DNA from: Saccoglossus kowalevskii
Lineage: Eukaryota > Hemichordata > Enteropneusta > Harrimaniidae
Direction of reading: 5' to 3'
Length of the DNA: 64,000 nt
NCBI RefSeq assembly: GCF_000003605.2
Contig: NW_003138337.1
Span: 71,545 to 135,544, forward strand
The notes below the pieces were generated by a model. The model made no database searches, was not told where the DNA came from, and worked only from the letters and a program-made list of their open reading frames with translations. The position numbers were made by a program, and so were the translations under genes. Position 1 is the stretch's first letter; the number at the start of each line of letters is the position of its first letter. Of this stretch, positions 47,145-60,700 are shown one piece after another.

Positions 47145-50100
47145 CTGTGAAAAAATAATCATGAATCAATGAAGTTATTTGACTAATAATCTGATAAATC
47201 TGACTGAAATCTCTATGATCGGAAATTGGAAGGTAACTGACTGATTTACCTTCTGGGCAGTTTACTTCAAGCCATGCCTCCTGAACCTTAAAGAAGATAC
47301 TATAGATTAGAGGGCATCATGTGCAATATCGCGGAAGTCTTAATTTATAACTCTATGATTGTACTATAGGTGTCGCATAATAACATATTGTTTAAATATT
47401 GATATACCTACATGACTGGCTGCTTTTATTTAAGATGAAGACGATATTGAAGTCAATCCTTTGCTTTTGCGGCAATACCCATGATATACCTTTAACCATA
47501 ACGAATGGCCGAAGTCTTATTGGGTCATCCAACAATTTTACACCAAATATTGAAGTGAAATTGAACTAAGTATCCATTCAATGCCATCAATTCGAAACAC
47601 TAACATGTGTAATTATTAATAAAATATATATATATAATATAAACAAATCTACTTACTTTGCAATACTCAAATGTAAAATTTTTGATATTTTGCTCATAAG
47701 GGGTTATTTTGTTTCTACCAGAAATACAAAAACAGCACCCAACAAGCGGAGGGTCTTCCAGCTTATGCCCCTGGTGTTTAAGCATCAACACTCCAAGAAT
47801 CTTAGTAGTTGAGTTTGAATCCTTGACATCAACAATGATGTTTTGTGTGTTATTTGGGCCTTCGTTGAAAGTGCATTCACCAACAGTTTTTAACACGAAT
47901 TTGTCAGTAACAGAAATGAAAACTTTATCTCCTATTGCCATACCAGTTACATGTCCTTCATCAATGCACTTGTAACCCCTTCCATTTAAATAATCTAATC
48001 GTGACGGTGTATCATCCTTGACTTTCAGTATATATAACAACATCTGTGCACAGTCGTCTTTCTTCTGAAATAACTTTAGAACCACATTATATATACCGAT
48101 TCCCAGCTCTCTGCGTAACTGCCAGCATGTTTTCTCAATTGATGGAAGGGATGCAGTAGTGCGTGGAACCATAACCGGTATGTACCTGGAGAGTATGATC
48201 AGAATAACTTACTAATTAATAATGCAGAAATATGTAGATATAAGCAGCATTCGAATGTAGACTTCAGAGATCGAGGCTAGGAAACTGGGTCGAACTACAA
48301 AATAAATCAGGTTGCTTGGTGTACGAATTTTCGGCATTAACAACAACTTTGGTTAACAGATTGGACACCTATACACATTGATGCCACGGTGGTTGTAATA
48401 ATACAAGAAAAGAATAGTCTCAAAATGACACCTGTGTCACTACCTCCACCAGGAAAGTTATGTTCTTACTGGCGCTGGTTTGTTTGGATGTCTGTAAGCA
48501 GGGTAACTACACAATGTTACACATTATTTGTTCTGATTTTGAAGGAGGGGTTGCTTCAGTGATACAGACGAAGAGATCTGGATGTGGTTTCCATGGGTAG
48601 AAGAATGTCGAAAGGTTTTTTCACCATTGCTATTTTTTGACATTATTTTAATAATAATATGAGTAAATGTTTTGATAAGGTGATTTTCTAAAGTAATAAC
48701 TGTATGAATATTGGTGAAAACGTGTAGATCATTCTTTTCGATAAAATAGCTTACCGTGTGAACTGCTTGATGTCACAAGTAATATTTTCTTGCCCTTGTG
48801 CACTAGGGATTTTATGTAACAACGTCCATTTGCTGCCTTCTTGCCGCATCACCAGAATTCGATGCTGGCTTGTTGTTTGATCAACTACTGGCGATGGTAG
48901 TGTAAAATCTGCGTTTTTATATAATGCCTTTTGATCAGTGTTACAGTTGTCTAAACTAACCAAAGGCCCAACATAAATATGTTTCTGAAACAAATCCTGG
49001 ACAATGGTCAAACTCGGGTCTGGAATTTGAACCTGAAAATAAAGAGGAAAGTATGTTATTAATGGTCAGACAAGTAGTAGGCTTGAACAAACCAACATTT
49101 GATAGAAATCAGGTACACAATCATATGAATTACTATAGAAGCTTTATTTTCATACCATAACGTCTATATCGGTGGGACACTTGACAGCAGAGTCTTTAAT
49201 CACAAGATACACATTTTCCATTACTGTAGAAGTGATAGTTGTTCCCTTTACACCAACAGAAAATCGTTCCTTTTTTGGCGTAGATAGCACAGCAAATTTG
49301 CCAAGTGTCGACATGTTCGCACATATAGCTTCTTCATCCTGTTAAAAAAAGGATTAGTACTCCCAACAGGACCGTGGTAACAAATGTGGACCTACATGTA
49401 TATGCCATTTTCACACCAGCAATTTCAGGAATATTTCACCGTTAGAAACATTGTTTTATCATATATGTCGTTCGTAGAACATGTTTTACTCACCATGTAT
49501 GTAGTCTGCAATTGCCGCCAATATTTGTGTTCAAGTGTGTAAATCGATATGGACTTTGTTCGGTCAGGTTTGAATCGAAACCCTAGTATGGATGGCTTGC
49601 AGAATTCATAGGAGTCTGATGACATATCTATAATATTGGATTCCAATTTTCCAAACTGGATTAATTCATCAATGTAGGTTTTATCTTGTAGAGTATGAAC
49701 TGTGATGTCACATGGCTTTTTCACACATTCCGATGTGACTTTCATGAAAAAACCTCTTTGCAGTACGTATGTAAATTCCTGATTTCCAAAGAAAAAAAAA
49801 ATTAATAATGTACACAATATAACATGTCAGTGCAGTGAATTTTACTTTTGAAGTCTTACCTTATTTGGCACAATATGAATTACTCTGTCAGATCCCAAAT
49901 TTTCATTTTCTACAAAATTGAATGACAAATGATAGTCTTAATATTTTGAAACCTAAATTGTCAATATTTTTCAAAGCAACAAAATAAAAGATCGAATCAA
50001 ATCTCAGCACCATTGAAAGGCGTATTCATAATTGAAAGAGTAATGTTTACCAATTGCTTCAAAGTACTCTCTGATGGAACAGATGCCTGCTAAACACACA

Positions 50101-53100
50101 TTCATGGGTGGTGTCTCCATTGTTGTTCCTTCAAGTCCGCACTGATTCAAATTTGTCAAACGAATAATTCCGATTGGCAGACTGGTCAATTTGGCATTGC
50201 CCTGTAAATCCAAGATTTCCAACATTTGTAGATTTTCTAGAATAGAAAAGTAAGGAGAAAAACTAACATTCACACATTTTCCTAAATTTTATCGTTATTG
50301 AAATTTATAGTTTATGTCTGTATCCAGTTTTATGTTTTATGCTTGAAATACATGTAGGGTTAACCAGTTTCTATGAAGACAGTGTATGCCTTATTCAATA
50401 ATACTTTAATAGCTAGAGAGATTTTATTAGATTTTATTTAAGATAAAATGTCTTATTATTCATTCATATTTTGATAAACAGTGGTATGGACTGTTATCAA
50501 CAATTTAAATGACAAATGTTATTCGATTTTATTACAAGAATATTACATTATTACATTCCTATTTTGAGAAATAATGATATAGTAAACAAATAATGAGCAA
50601 GGATGTCTCATGTTTTTTGTTCAACTTACTGATGCTTAATGGGATTATGGATAAATCATTGTGTGAGATATCAAGTACGACCAGTTCAACCATTTTACCA
50701 ACACTCTCAGACAAATCTTTAATCTGGTTTCTCATTAGATTCAGCCTCTGTAACTTTGTCAAAGCGTAAATTCCATCTGGTATACATGATATAATGTTGT
50801 TTGAAATGTTAAGTTCTGACAGATTTGTTAGCCTAGCAATAGAACTAGGAATTATTTGTATTGTGTTTGATGATAAATACAGTCGTTCAAGTGCGACGAG
50901 GTTGCCAATTTCGTCAGGAATTTCTGTTAGCTTATTCTTTGAAATATCAAAGACTTTTAAATTAGTTAAACTTCTTATATCCGTCGATATGCTAACTATT
51001 TGGTTATCTGAAAGATTAAGCTGAACAAGGGTTGTAACTTTATATAGTGTGTCTGGAAGTTCTCTCAAGCTATTGCTACTTACATCTAACCTGTTCAACT
51101 GATACAACGTGTGTATGTCTGTTGGAATGATTTGAATATTGTTATTAGATATATCTAACTCTTTGAGAGATACAATACTACATGGGAATTCATTAATATT
51201 GTTATTGCGAAGGACTAAGGTCGACATTTTAGGAAGTGTGGAAATAATATCAGGAACATCAGATAACAAATTGTTTGACAAATTTATTTTCTCAAGCATG
51301 TTAAGTCTTGATATTTCCAAGGGCAATGAATGTAGTTTGTTATTTTGAAGGTCTAATTCTATTAGATTCGTATATCTATGTATTAGTAATGGGACATATG
51401 TGAGTTGAGCGCCATCTAATCTGATGGTGCGAGTAGAAACGTCAAATGGCTCCAGTATTCTGAGTTCTGTTGAGACAAATTGAAATGTAATTGTTATTGA
51501 ATGACGAAATGCAGACTGTAAATTGACTAGAAACAGGACACAATGAACGAATGTAAGAACTGTCAGAATTGTATACAATTGTTGTTTATTCGCACAATTT
51601 TGGGTCAATAATAAGACCTCTTTAAATGTATAGCATAACAATGTTTGTTGCAGCATTAGTTTTATGCAATACAAATAAAGAAACATTGATACCTTGTTCA
51701 TCCCAATAGTTGCTAAGCAACTGAAAATAATTTTCACATTCATTTATTGGAGGATCTTCAATTTCATTTCCTCTTAATGAAATTGTGCGTAAAGTGGTTA
51801 TCCTCTTAATTTCACGTGGTATAGATGTCAGCTTATTGTTCCTGGCATGCAATTCTTCTAATTTACACAATAGTCCTGTACATTAAAGGAGAGTTATACA
51901 ATATGTCATATAAAATTTTTGCTCACACTTGTCGAATGTTTTTAACATTGAACAAATAACTATGGTCAACATGAACTAATAACTCGCCACACGTACATGC
52001 ATAGTTACCACATAGTGTCTATTCTTTCTGGGAACTCAATACATAAAGCTAGTCCAAGAACACAAATTAATGTACAAATATAGACACTACAATAGTGTTA
52101 AATCAACTAATGATTTACAAGCTTGATTCAACATACCTATGTTCGGCGTCATAGAAGTAAGCTGATTGTCCCCTAATTCAAGCTTAGTTAATTCCTTTAG
52201 AACTCCAATTGTTTCAGGGACCATTGTTATTTGGTTTCCAGATATATCGAGTTGCTGAAGCAGTTGTAAATCACCAATGCACTTTGGTAGTTCAGAAAGT
52301 TGATTTCTCCTAATTGCAAATTTAGTTAGTTGTTGCAGCTGACTTATTGAAGATGGTATTGTTCGAATTTGGTTGCCTGATAAATCTAACTCATTAAGCG
52401 TTTTTAGTTTACCGAACGTATCGGGTATCTCAGTTATCTGATTGTGACTGATATCTAACATTTCCAGCTCAGACAGAATGCAAGTGTTATTTGATATTTC
52501 AGTAATACAGTTTTGACTAGCTTGCAACAATTGTAATCCATCTAGTTTGTGCATATCAGCAGGGAGGCACTCCAACTCATTCTCCTGAATATAAAGTTGC
52601 CTCAGCTGCCTGAGATTACAGAAATCATCTGGTAGACAACTCAAATGGTTTTTGCTCAAATCCAAGTAGCACAAATTGGTTAGTGTACACAACTCTACTG
52701 GCACCACATTAAGATTATTGGCATGTGCGTTTAGGTTGGTCAAAGAATGCAGTTCACTAACTGTAGACGGAATTTCGTCAATCTTATTGTCCGAAATATC
52801 CAAATCCTCCAGAGAGCTAAGTCCAGTTAAATCTTCTGGCAGCTGAGTCAGTATATTATTGCTTACATTAAGTCGACTTAGGTTACTGAAATTAGGGAAA
52901 GGGCAGGAAAATTCTGTGATTTTATTGGCAGAGAGATCAAGATTTTTTACATTACCAATATTAGTTGGGAAAATAGTTAGTTTATTGTTGCTTAAATGCA
53001 GTATCTTAAGTTTTCCAAGCTGAAAAATACTGACAGGGATCTCCTGGAATATGTTGTCTGATAAGTCTAATTCTTCTAGTTTGTTGAGTTGGGATAGCTC

Positions 53101-56100
53101 CACGGGAAACGTCGCAATGCGATTTGCGCTGAAGTCTAATTTCTTTAAATCAGTGTACTCGTCGATCATTGGTGGGATGTAAGTCATATCCCGTTGGGTT
53201 ATTGTAATTTCATCAGTAGTTGAGCGATCAAAATCTTTCAATAAGTCTCTGTCAATCTTATCTGGAATGAATAAGAATGTATTCATTTGTATTAAAAGTA
53301 CACAATGTCAGAACAAACAGCTTTTTGATAATTCGCAAACAAACAGCAGTATCTCATATAATTCGTTGTCTGGGAGCAAACAAATTTTGATATTTAACAT
53401 TATTTTGAATTTATTAGGAAATGTTTCAATTATATTCAAATTTGATTAAAGTTTCGTAAATTATATTATTAAAAGGGGTTGCCTTTGATACACAGTAATC
53501 AGTTGAATTTTTTTACAGAGATGTGATTATGGCTGCCATGGTAACATAACATTTTGTGAATTACTGTTCAAGTTCAGGAGGGTGGCTCTTAATACAGATT
53601 ACATGTTGGTGAAGATTCAGATATGGTTGCTATGGAAATAACATTATTTCTCATTTATTACTCAATTACTGAAATTGTCAGCAGATTGCCTGATGCAAGG
53701 ATCAATACATTACATGTTGGTAGAGAAGTGACCCAGTTGCCTTGGGAACAACAATTAGGCCAACAGAAGATAAAAATTACAAGAAAGCAAAACAAAACAA
53801 CATACTTGGAACTATTTTCTATCATTCTCTCTTACCCAATTCTTCCCAGTAAAAGTGCAAAGCATCCAGACCTTGCTTGCAAACATCTTCTGTGGGCTCT
53901 GTGATAGGATTTCCGTGTATTTGTAAATCATTTAAGTTTACCAATTTATGCATTGCTCGTGGTAGAGTATCTAGTTCATTGTTTGAGATGATGAACTTCG
54001 TTAATTTTCCCAGATTTCCTAGAACAAATCAGGATTAATATATAATTGAAAGATTCATAATTATTCATTATTAAAACCTATATTGAATTAATATGATAAC
54101 ACAACATCAACATCAGTATTCATTATTAAAACTAGTAACTGTAAATTGATTAAGAAGTTTTCTAAAAATTTCATTTTCATTTTGTTGGTCCAGGATACAT
54201 TTAGGTCAATAATGACATTGGTGCTCTTAATATCGCAATATCGTATCGAATATGGCAGCAAACTTATTTTTGCCACATTTTTGAGCCCATGTGCGAATGA
54301 ACACAGGAAAATGCTACAGATTAGTTAATTCAATATCTTACCTACTGTTGATGGAATCTCGTCAATTGTGTTGTCTGATACATCAAAAGAGAGTAAATTG
54401 TGCAGTCGACCAATATTCAACGGAAGTTTCGGTATCTTATTTTTCTTCAGATTTAGATGAGACAGTTGGTACAAGTCGCAAACTGTAGACGGGATCTCAG
54501 TAATACGGTTACCCGACAAATTAAGATTCTGTAAACTTGTCATCTGACCAATATCCGAAGGAATATCAATGACTGCATTGTCACTGATATCTAGTGAGTG
54601 TATCTGTGGTAAAAAGCATCCAGATGGTACCACTGATAGGTTGTTACGGCTGAGATCTAACTCTCTTAGATTTTGAAGCTGGCTGATTCTCTCTGAGATC
54701 TCATTAAGCTTGTTTTCATGAAGATCAAGTTTATTAAGGCTAGTGAGGTTCCAAAAGTCTAATGGCAGTTCTTCTAACTTATTATTATGAATGTCTAATA
54801 TTAAAAGCTGATTTAATTCACCAATAAAAGGTGACACATGATATATGGCATTGTTAGACAAATTGAACTCCTCAAGTTCATGAAGCTGGCTAATGGATTT
54901 CGGTACTTTGGTCAGTTTGTTGTCACTGATATCCAGTTTAGCTAACGGATATTGACACGAATCTGGAATTACACTGATGCTGTTACCCGACAGATCCAAC
55001 TGCTTCAGATTATCAATGTCATTCGGAAACTGTGTAAGCATATTGTTGCGCATATTCAGCTTCTGAATATTTTGGATTTTGCAGACATGTACAGGAATCT
55101 GCTGAAAATGGTTGTCTGATAAGTTCAGCTCCTCAAGTTGCTGTAATTTAGCAAGTTCCATCGGAAGGGACATAAGAGAGTTATTACTGATATTCAGAGC
55201 CTTTACATTGGTGTACTGACCAATCATAGACGGCAGATAAGTCAATGACCGTGATCCAAGTTTAATATCTTCACTCAGAACATCGATATCCTTCATTAAT
55301 TCCACCTCTATATTTAGTTAAAACAGCACAAGAAATTAATCATCACACTGAAATATAAATATACGTCAGCCATGCTTATACATAAATCATTGTATTTTTG
55401 TTGTATGATGCATGATTATAAATCATTGTAGCATGAATCCTACCTTCGGTTTCCCAGTATTGTCTTATTTCAACAATACCCTTTTCGTAAATATGCCTGG
55501 GAATATCTTTAAGGTTATTGCCTGTTAGAGACAACTCCTTCAACTCAATCATGCTTTTTATATCACGAGGTAATGACGTCAAGCGATTATGTGCGATGTC
55601 AAACCTGTGTAACATTTGTAATCGTCCTGACGAATTAAAGAAAACATTATTAAATTGATTATTGGGATAATATATTCTACCAAACTCAACGCAATTACAA
55701 TTCAAATATATATGCTGATAGACATACCTATTGTTGGAGGGATATCTTTGACTTGGTTGTTTGAAATATTGAAAATCTGTAATTGTGTTAGGCAACCGAT
55801 CTCACCCGGAATCACTGACACGTGATTCTGGCTAATGTCAAACTTAGCAAGGTGTACTAAACCATCTACCGATTTAGGAATCTGTGTTACTTGATTTTTG
55901 GATATGTCGATTTCCTCTAAATGTTTCAGTTTACCTATCTCAGCGGGAATCTCAGTTACCATATTATCCTTGATGTTGAATTTGATAAGATTTTTTAATT
56001 TGGAAATTCCAGGAGAAATTTCCTGGATTTTGTTTTTGAACAGTGATAGCTCAGTCAAGGCGGTGATATTGTAGAGTTCTGTCGGAATCTCGGCCAAATC

Positions 56101-56366
56101 GTTTATGTTCACTGAAAGTGAAGTCAGTTGTTGAAGATGAATAATTGGTGTAGGCATTGATCGAAAATCGTTAAACGACAAGTTCAACTTTTGAAGAGTC
56201 TTCAAGTCGGCAAATTTATCTGGTAATTCTGATAATGCATTGTCGTGCAGATCAATAGATTTCACTCTAGTGTATCGCGCGATATCTTCAGGCAGTGCAT
56301 TTATATTACAACCATTCAGATCGATCACTTCAGAGTCTTTTGGAATTGTAGAAAGGTTTTCCATGT
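46888..56366 (-). CDS. Giant PIDD1-like protein: four LRR modules, ZU5-ZU5-UPA, death domain
   Basis: Fifteen exons join in frame to 1972 codons from the ATG at 56362-56364: 55728-56366, 55444-55626, 54342-55307, 53836-54018, 52137-53261, 51693-51875, 50630-51466, 50051-50236, 49860-49909, 49494-49778, 49156-49338, 48755-49032, 47657-48185, 47250-47286, 46888-47144. About 59 leucine-rich repeats fill residues 1-1433; ZU5-like domains follow at about 1451-1600 and 1560-1700, a UPA-like domain at 1700-1880 and a death domain at 1888-1972 (ATLKQLLDGLNMCNLATHV). In vertebrates LRR-ZU5-ZU5-UPA-DD defines PIDD1, a cytosolic scaffold that binds RAIDD to activate caspase-2 and senses centrosome and DNA damage. 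Human PIDD1 is about 910 residues with one LRR block. No signal peptide or transmembrane helix appears in the joined frame. The first exon has an acceptor (..ttcaattacag) two bases before the ATG, so a non-coding 5' exon lies upstream. Confidence 0.85.
47657..49778 (-). other. ZU5-ZU5-UPA region of the PIDD-like gene
   Basis: First ZU5: FCKPSILGFRFKPDRT resembles the GL-x-F-x-x-P strand of the family. Second: DFTLPSPVVD-like strand at 48890. UPA starts after QFTRYIPVMVP at the 48755/48185 splice. The two places where human PIDD1 has His-Phe-Ser are GKFAVLS and KQFTRYI. Confidence 0.65.
50051..51466 (-). other. LRR module D
   Basis: About 14 LRRs: an 837-nt exon plus a 186-nt cap exon ending SIREYFEAIG. 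It leads directly into the linker exon before the ZU5 part. Confidence 0.8.
51693..53261 (-). other. LRR module C
   Basis: About 18 LRRs, the largest module: a 1125-nt exon plus a 183-nt cap exon ending LLSNYWDEQ. A short repeat again occupies the third position. Confidence 0.8.
53836..55307 (-). other. LRR module B
   Basis: About 16 LRRs in a 966-nt exon plus a 183-nt cap exon ending ALHFYWEEL. The third full repeat is a short 20-residue type, as in modules C and D. Confidence 0.8.
55444..56366 (-). other. LRR module A (exons 1-2 of PIDD-like gene)
   Basis: About 11 LRRs. Begins SEVIDLNGCNINALPEDIAR and ends in the cap sequence IRQYWETE. The 183-nt cap exon starts GRLQMLHRFDI. Confidence 0.8.
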
Positions 56367-56499
56367 CTGTAATTGAAATGGAATAGCACTTTTCAGATGT
56401 CATGTATGTACAATTATGCTGAACTGCTATTTCAATAAATGCTGAATATAACTGAATGATTCGTGGTAAATAAAGGCAAACTTTTTTCAAATATTAACA

Positions 56500-57660
56500 C
56501 ATTTGTAACCAATACACTAATCCAGCATGGTGTAACACGGATGTTGCAATGAATCACGACATGGACGAGCTTGAAAACGTTCGTATATGAAGTTCACAGT
56601 CCAGTGGTACATCTGGCCAGTAAATAAAACGACTTCACACTGAAATATAACATATTGTCTTTTACTTCCCTTACTCATATTACCTCATTAACATTTTCTT
56701 TTATGCTATCGATATAGTTACTTAGGTCATCGATTACTTAATATTATGAGGTTAATACAAGTAATAATAACCTTATTATTGTACATCTTTTCCTTCCAAG
56801 GATACATCACAGGAATGACGAAATCCAAAATGTTTAGAATAAAATCAGTGAACTTTGTGTGGAGTCCGGTCAAACCCTGGTGGAAGCCATGTTTGTTTTT
56901 ATCATTAGAGGGGGCTTATACGCGCGTAGTCGTTCCATATTTGTAATGCGCATTTCCTAATATGGTGGAATTAAATTACCCCGTAAAATTACGGCACGCT
57001 GTAACTTATGGCGTATAATAATAGGCTTTATTTTGTGTGTAGAATTATATTCTACCCGTTGTTTGTGGCGTCGTCGATTCGAATTGCGCATGCTGTACTA
57101 GATATGTGAAGGCGCGTTCAATAGTGTAACAGGCTATTTAAAGTTGTCTTTTTCAGAACAGCACGAATCTCTTATACGTTAAACGTGACTTTAATTTCGT
57201 TTAATATCTTGTAATTACGAAATGACTTTTATTGATTCTTTTCGCACGGGCTAAACATAATATATTGCAATACGTGGCCAAATCGAAAGATAAGATGCCC
57301 ATATAATCAGCTCCACGTCATTGCAAAATATACTTGCAATAGGCATGTTTGATCTGACTGGGTCGGTCAATCGGCTTACAGATAGTCATACGATACTATA
57401 TACTATATTATACAAATGTTCACCCCAACAGACATGGACATACAGTTTTAGCGACTCGAAGAGCTCATTGTCAACCGAGGCATCGCTGTTGGAGTATACA
57501 TTTCTATTATTATACCGAATAAATCTTAAAACAGAAATTGTGGCACTCAATCATGGAAAACTTCCAGGTCACGCCTGTAGAGCTGAATGCATGTATGAAC
57601 ACAAATATACAAGTTGAAAGAGTTCAAGAGCAGTGATTGAATTTTATTGAGTTTTATCAT
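56500..57660. other. 5' flank of the PIDD-like gene
   Basis: Probably contains the non-coding first exon and promoter. A TTGCGCATGC word (half NRF1-like) lies near 57084. No coding exon could be supported. Confidence 0.35.
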
Positions 57661-57667
57661 GGACGCT

Positions 57668-57790
57668 AGGGGCGGATCTAGGATTCTGGAATGGGGGGGG
57701 GGATAAGTTAGCCGAAGGCCAAGCTTGCGAGCGCCGAAGCCTTGTTGGTTGTTAAAAATAAGGGGGGCGGTTTATGTCAACACCATTCTC
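57668..57790. repeat. G-rich dispersed repeat fragment
   Basis: AGGGGCGGATCTAGGATTCT followed by G9 and GTTAGCCGAAGGCC is typical of a dispersed invertebrate repeat end. The class cannot be told from one copy. Confidence 0.4.
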
Positions 57791-57799
57791 TTTCAACAA

Positions 57800-60700
57800 A
57801 TATACTGTACATAATATGTGATATACAGTCAGAACACACAAAACACGTAACAAATCAAACAAAACGATGCCGTGACACGGCAAAGCCCACGACTCGCGTT
57901 TATTAGGGGGGAGGGATTTTCACTTATTTCATTCATACAGTTTGATCATTTTATTCGCAAGTTTATTCGCATTCGCAATTTGTTGTGTCATGCATTTGAG
58001 TTACCTTCCATTTGAGTGCTACTTCCTTTTGAATGTGAAGTCATACGACTTTTCACTATTATTTCCCTGTGCCTGGAGGGAGTGGGGTCTTTTCTACGTG
58101 GCATAGTGCTTATCGACAAACAATCATAATATAATTACTTTACACTTGTTGCAACCGTCATTGGTTTGTTCCGCACAGGTGGTACCGGATGTATAATTTT
58201 TTTGTGTGTTTTTGTTCAATAAATCAAATATTTTCAAACTTTTTAATCTAATAAATCTAGCAAAAACATTAAGTGAATACAAATTTTGAATAGGTCGGGA
58301 ACTAATTGCGTCGGTAAGCCGAAATTTTATAACCACAAAAAAAACAAAAAAAAAACAGAAACTAAACGCCTGTAGTATATACTAAGAGGGTTAAAATTAC
58401 GTTGTTCTTTAACCACGTTCACGAATGACACGATCAGCTCATGAAGACGACACGTTGTACTCCCTCGTTCGCTAGGAAGTCATTGTCACAAACCACGCAA
58501 GTGATCGTCTGAACAGAATGTACTTTAATTCACATTGCTGAGTGTGTAGCCGCCTCAGGAGATACCGATGGCTCACTTAACGCGAAGCACAATACAACGG
58601 TCGAAAACAGAAATGGTAATTGGGTCATGTCAACCACGACCGCCATAAATGAATGATATTGTATTGGCTTTCAGGAATGGCTTCTGACTTCTTTTGTGAA
58701 CGTTGAAAGTGTTATTTGACAATTCTAAAGCAGGCCATGCTTTGGCACTTATTCAGTGAAGCGTCTCAGACTATACAATTCTAAAGTTTGGCGTCTATTT
58801 TACTGCTAGTTTTGTTCCTCCATTATATATGTGATACTAAAATACATTGAACTTATTGTGTCTTCACCCATCAGAACAATATAATCCGATTCAGTTGTTC
58901 TTTTTGTGCAAGACGGGGCTGGAAAGATACCGTACACATATCCCAAAGTATAACATAATTGGTGATAGTTGGTTACAATCGTTCAAAAATTCAATACATG
59001 TTAGAATGAATCTCAAGATTGAATGGCTAAACTCATTTGATTTTACAGGCACCCCCGTAAGTGGCTCGATATCGTGTTGTTTCGCTAAGACATATAATTT
59101 ATGCACATTTCTCATTTGGTGGCTTGGAAGCCTTCGTTGACCACAATATACCAAGGCGATGTAATGCTGAGTAGATAAAATAATGGCTCGGTAGATACAT
59201 ACAATTCAGTTTTTACTTCTCAATCTGCCGTCCTTTTGCATGAGCGCACCTAAAGTACTTCACATATCTTTCATCCACTTGCACCCACACATTATATCAA
59301 ACATGACCAACTGATACAACATTTTGAGCAAGAATAATTAAAGTGCAACGTTATTTTTAGAAAAAATGACGCTAACGACTGTCAATACAACTCACCTGTG
59401 TCACTATGGGAACCAGTTTATCAGTCTGATATCGACTCTGGGTACTTGGCGGCGAGTGAAGCTTCTAGATAAAGTCTACACAAGCACTCAAAGATTATTA
59501 GTTTACTGGAATCGTTCCAACATTCACACATCCGTAACAACACAATAACCCGGATTCACTTTAGCGCAGATAACCACAATGTAGGCATGAATAAGTCGTA
59601 TTGTATCCCCAGTTAACAATAGACTTACAATTATTTCACAAAAAGAGTCTGGAATATTGTCACAGCAAGAATACCCCGAGGGCTGGTAACCCCAGGCAGT
59701 CGATATTTCTCTATCGAATAAATTGCATCGTAAAGTGCAATATTGATGACTTAGTGTTCATCGAGTTGTCTTAAACAGATTAGATACCTGATGACAAATT
59801 AATTTAACAGAAAATTGTGCTTTCAATGATTGCACAGTAACAGTTTGTTAGAGATGGTCATAGCTTGTTACTGTTTACAAACAAGCGTCTACCCATGAGC
59901 CTTTGCGTTTTTATCATGTGTTGTTATCGTCGCTTGGGACTCAATTCCCGCGCTTGCGCAGGTGACGACCCTTTCGCTTTAAATAATAACGACCAGTGCT
60001 CGCAAATACACTATATGAAATACAATAAACTATATTCCTATTAATAGGTAGAATAACTTGCGAATGGTTGATGATTAAAATAAATAAAATGGGAAATGAA
60101 TCCAGCCTGATCTGATTCGACGACTTATTTATTGGCAATTCTTATGTCTGTTTTGTAGTTGTTGTATTCCGATCCGCAAAAGTCAAGTTTATTTGAATAG
60201 ACCAGTGATGTAATAGTTGAGGTGAAATCCCACGCAATTAGGCATGAACGTGACACTAAGGATAATAAGGTCTTCATAGAATAGCTGATACCAAGAATTA
60301 CCGTTGGATGGAACATTCAAATTAAGTTTATAACTATTTAGCGTTAGTCCCACACGACGTCAACTCAAGTTTTAAACCTGTGGAGACATCGATTCAATGC
60401 AATTCAACACTGCAAGATTGAAAGTAACTGGACCGTGCTATTACCGAGGTTTCAAATCTGAAAACTAACTGTTCGTAGTCTACGGCACGGGAAATTATTG
60501 ATTTAAACAAGTGTCAACAACTTAGCGGATTGTTGTTACATGGGCAATTAGTTTATGTCGTGCAACATTTATTAGACTGTGTAAACCTGTTGGCATGAAT
60601 TGTGTGATAAAATTATTATATTGCCATCACACCAAATGCGGATAAAATAATAAGAAATACTATTATCACCAGTAAGAAAATACTTTGTTGGTAATTTGCT

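Noticed and set aside
51467-51743. Apparent transmembrane segments before LRR module D
   Set aside because: They read through the intron; an acceptor at 51467-51468 joins module D in frame to module C.
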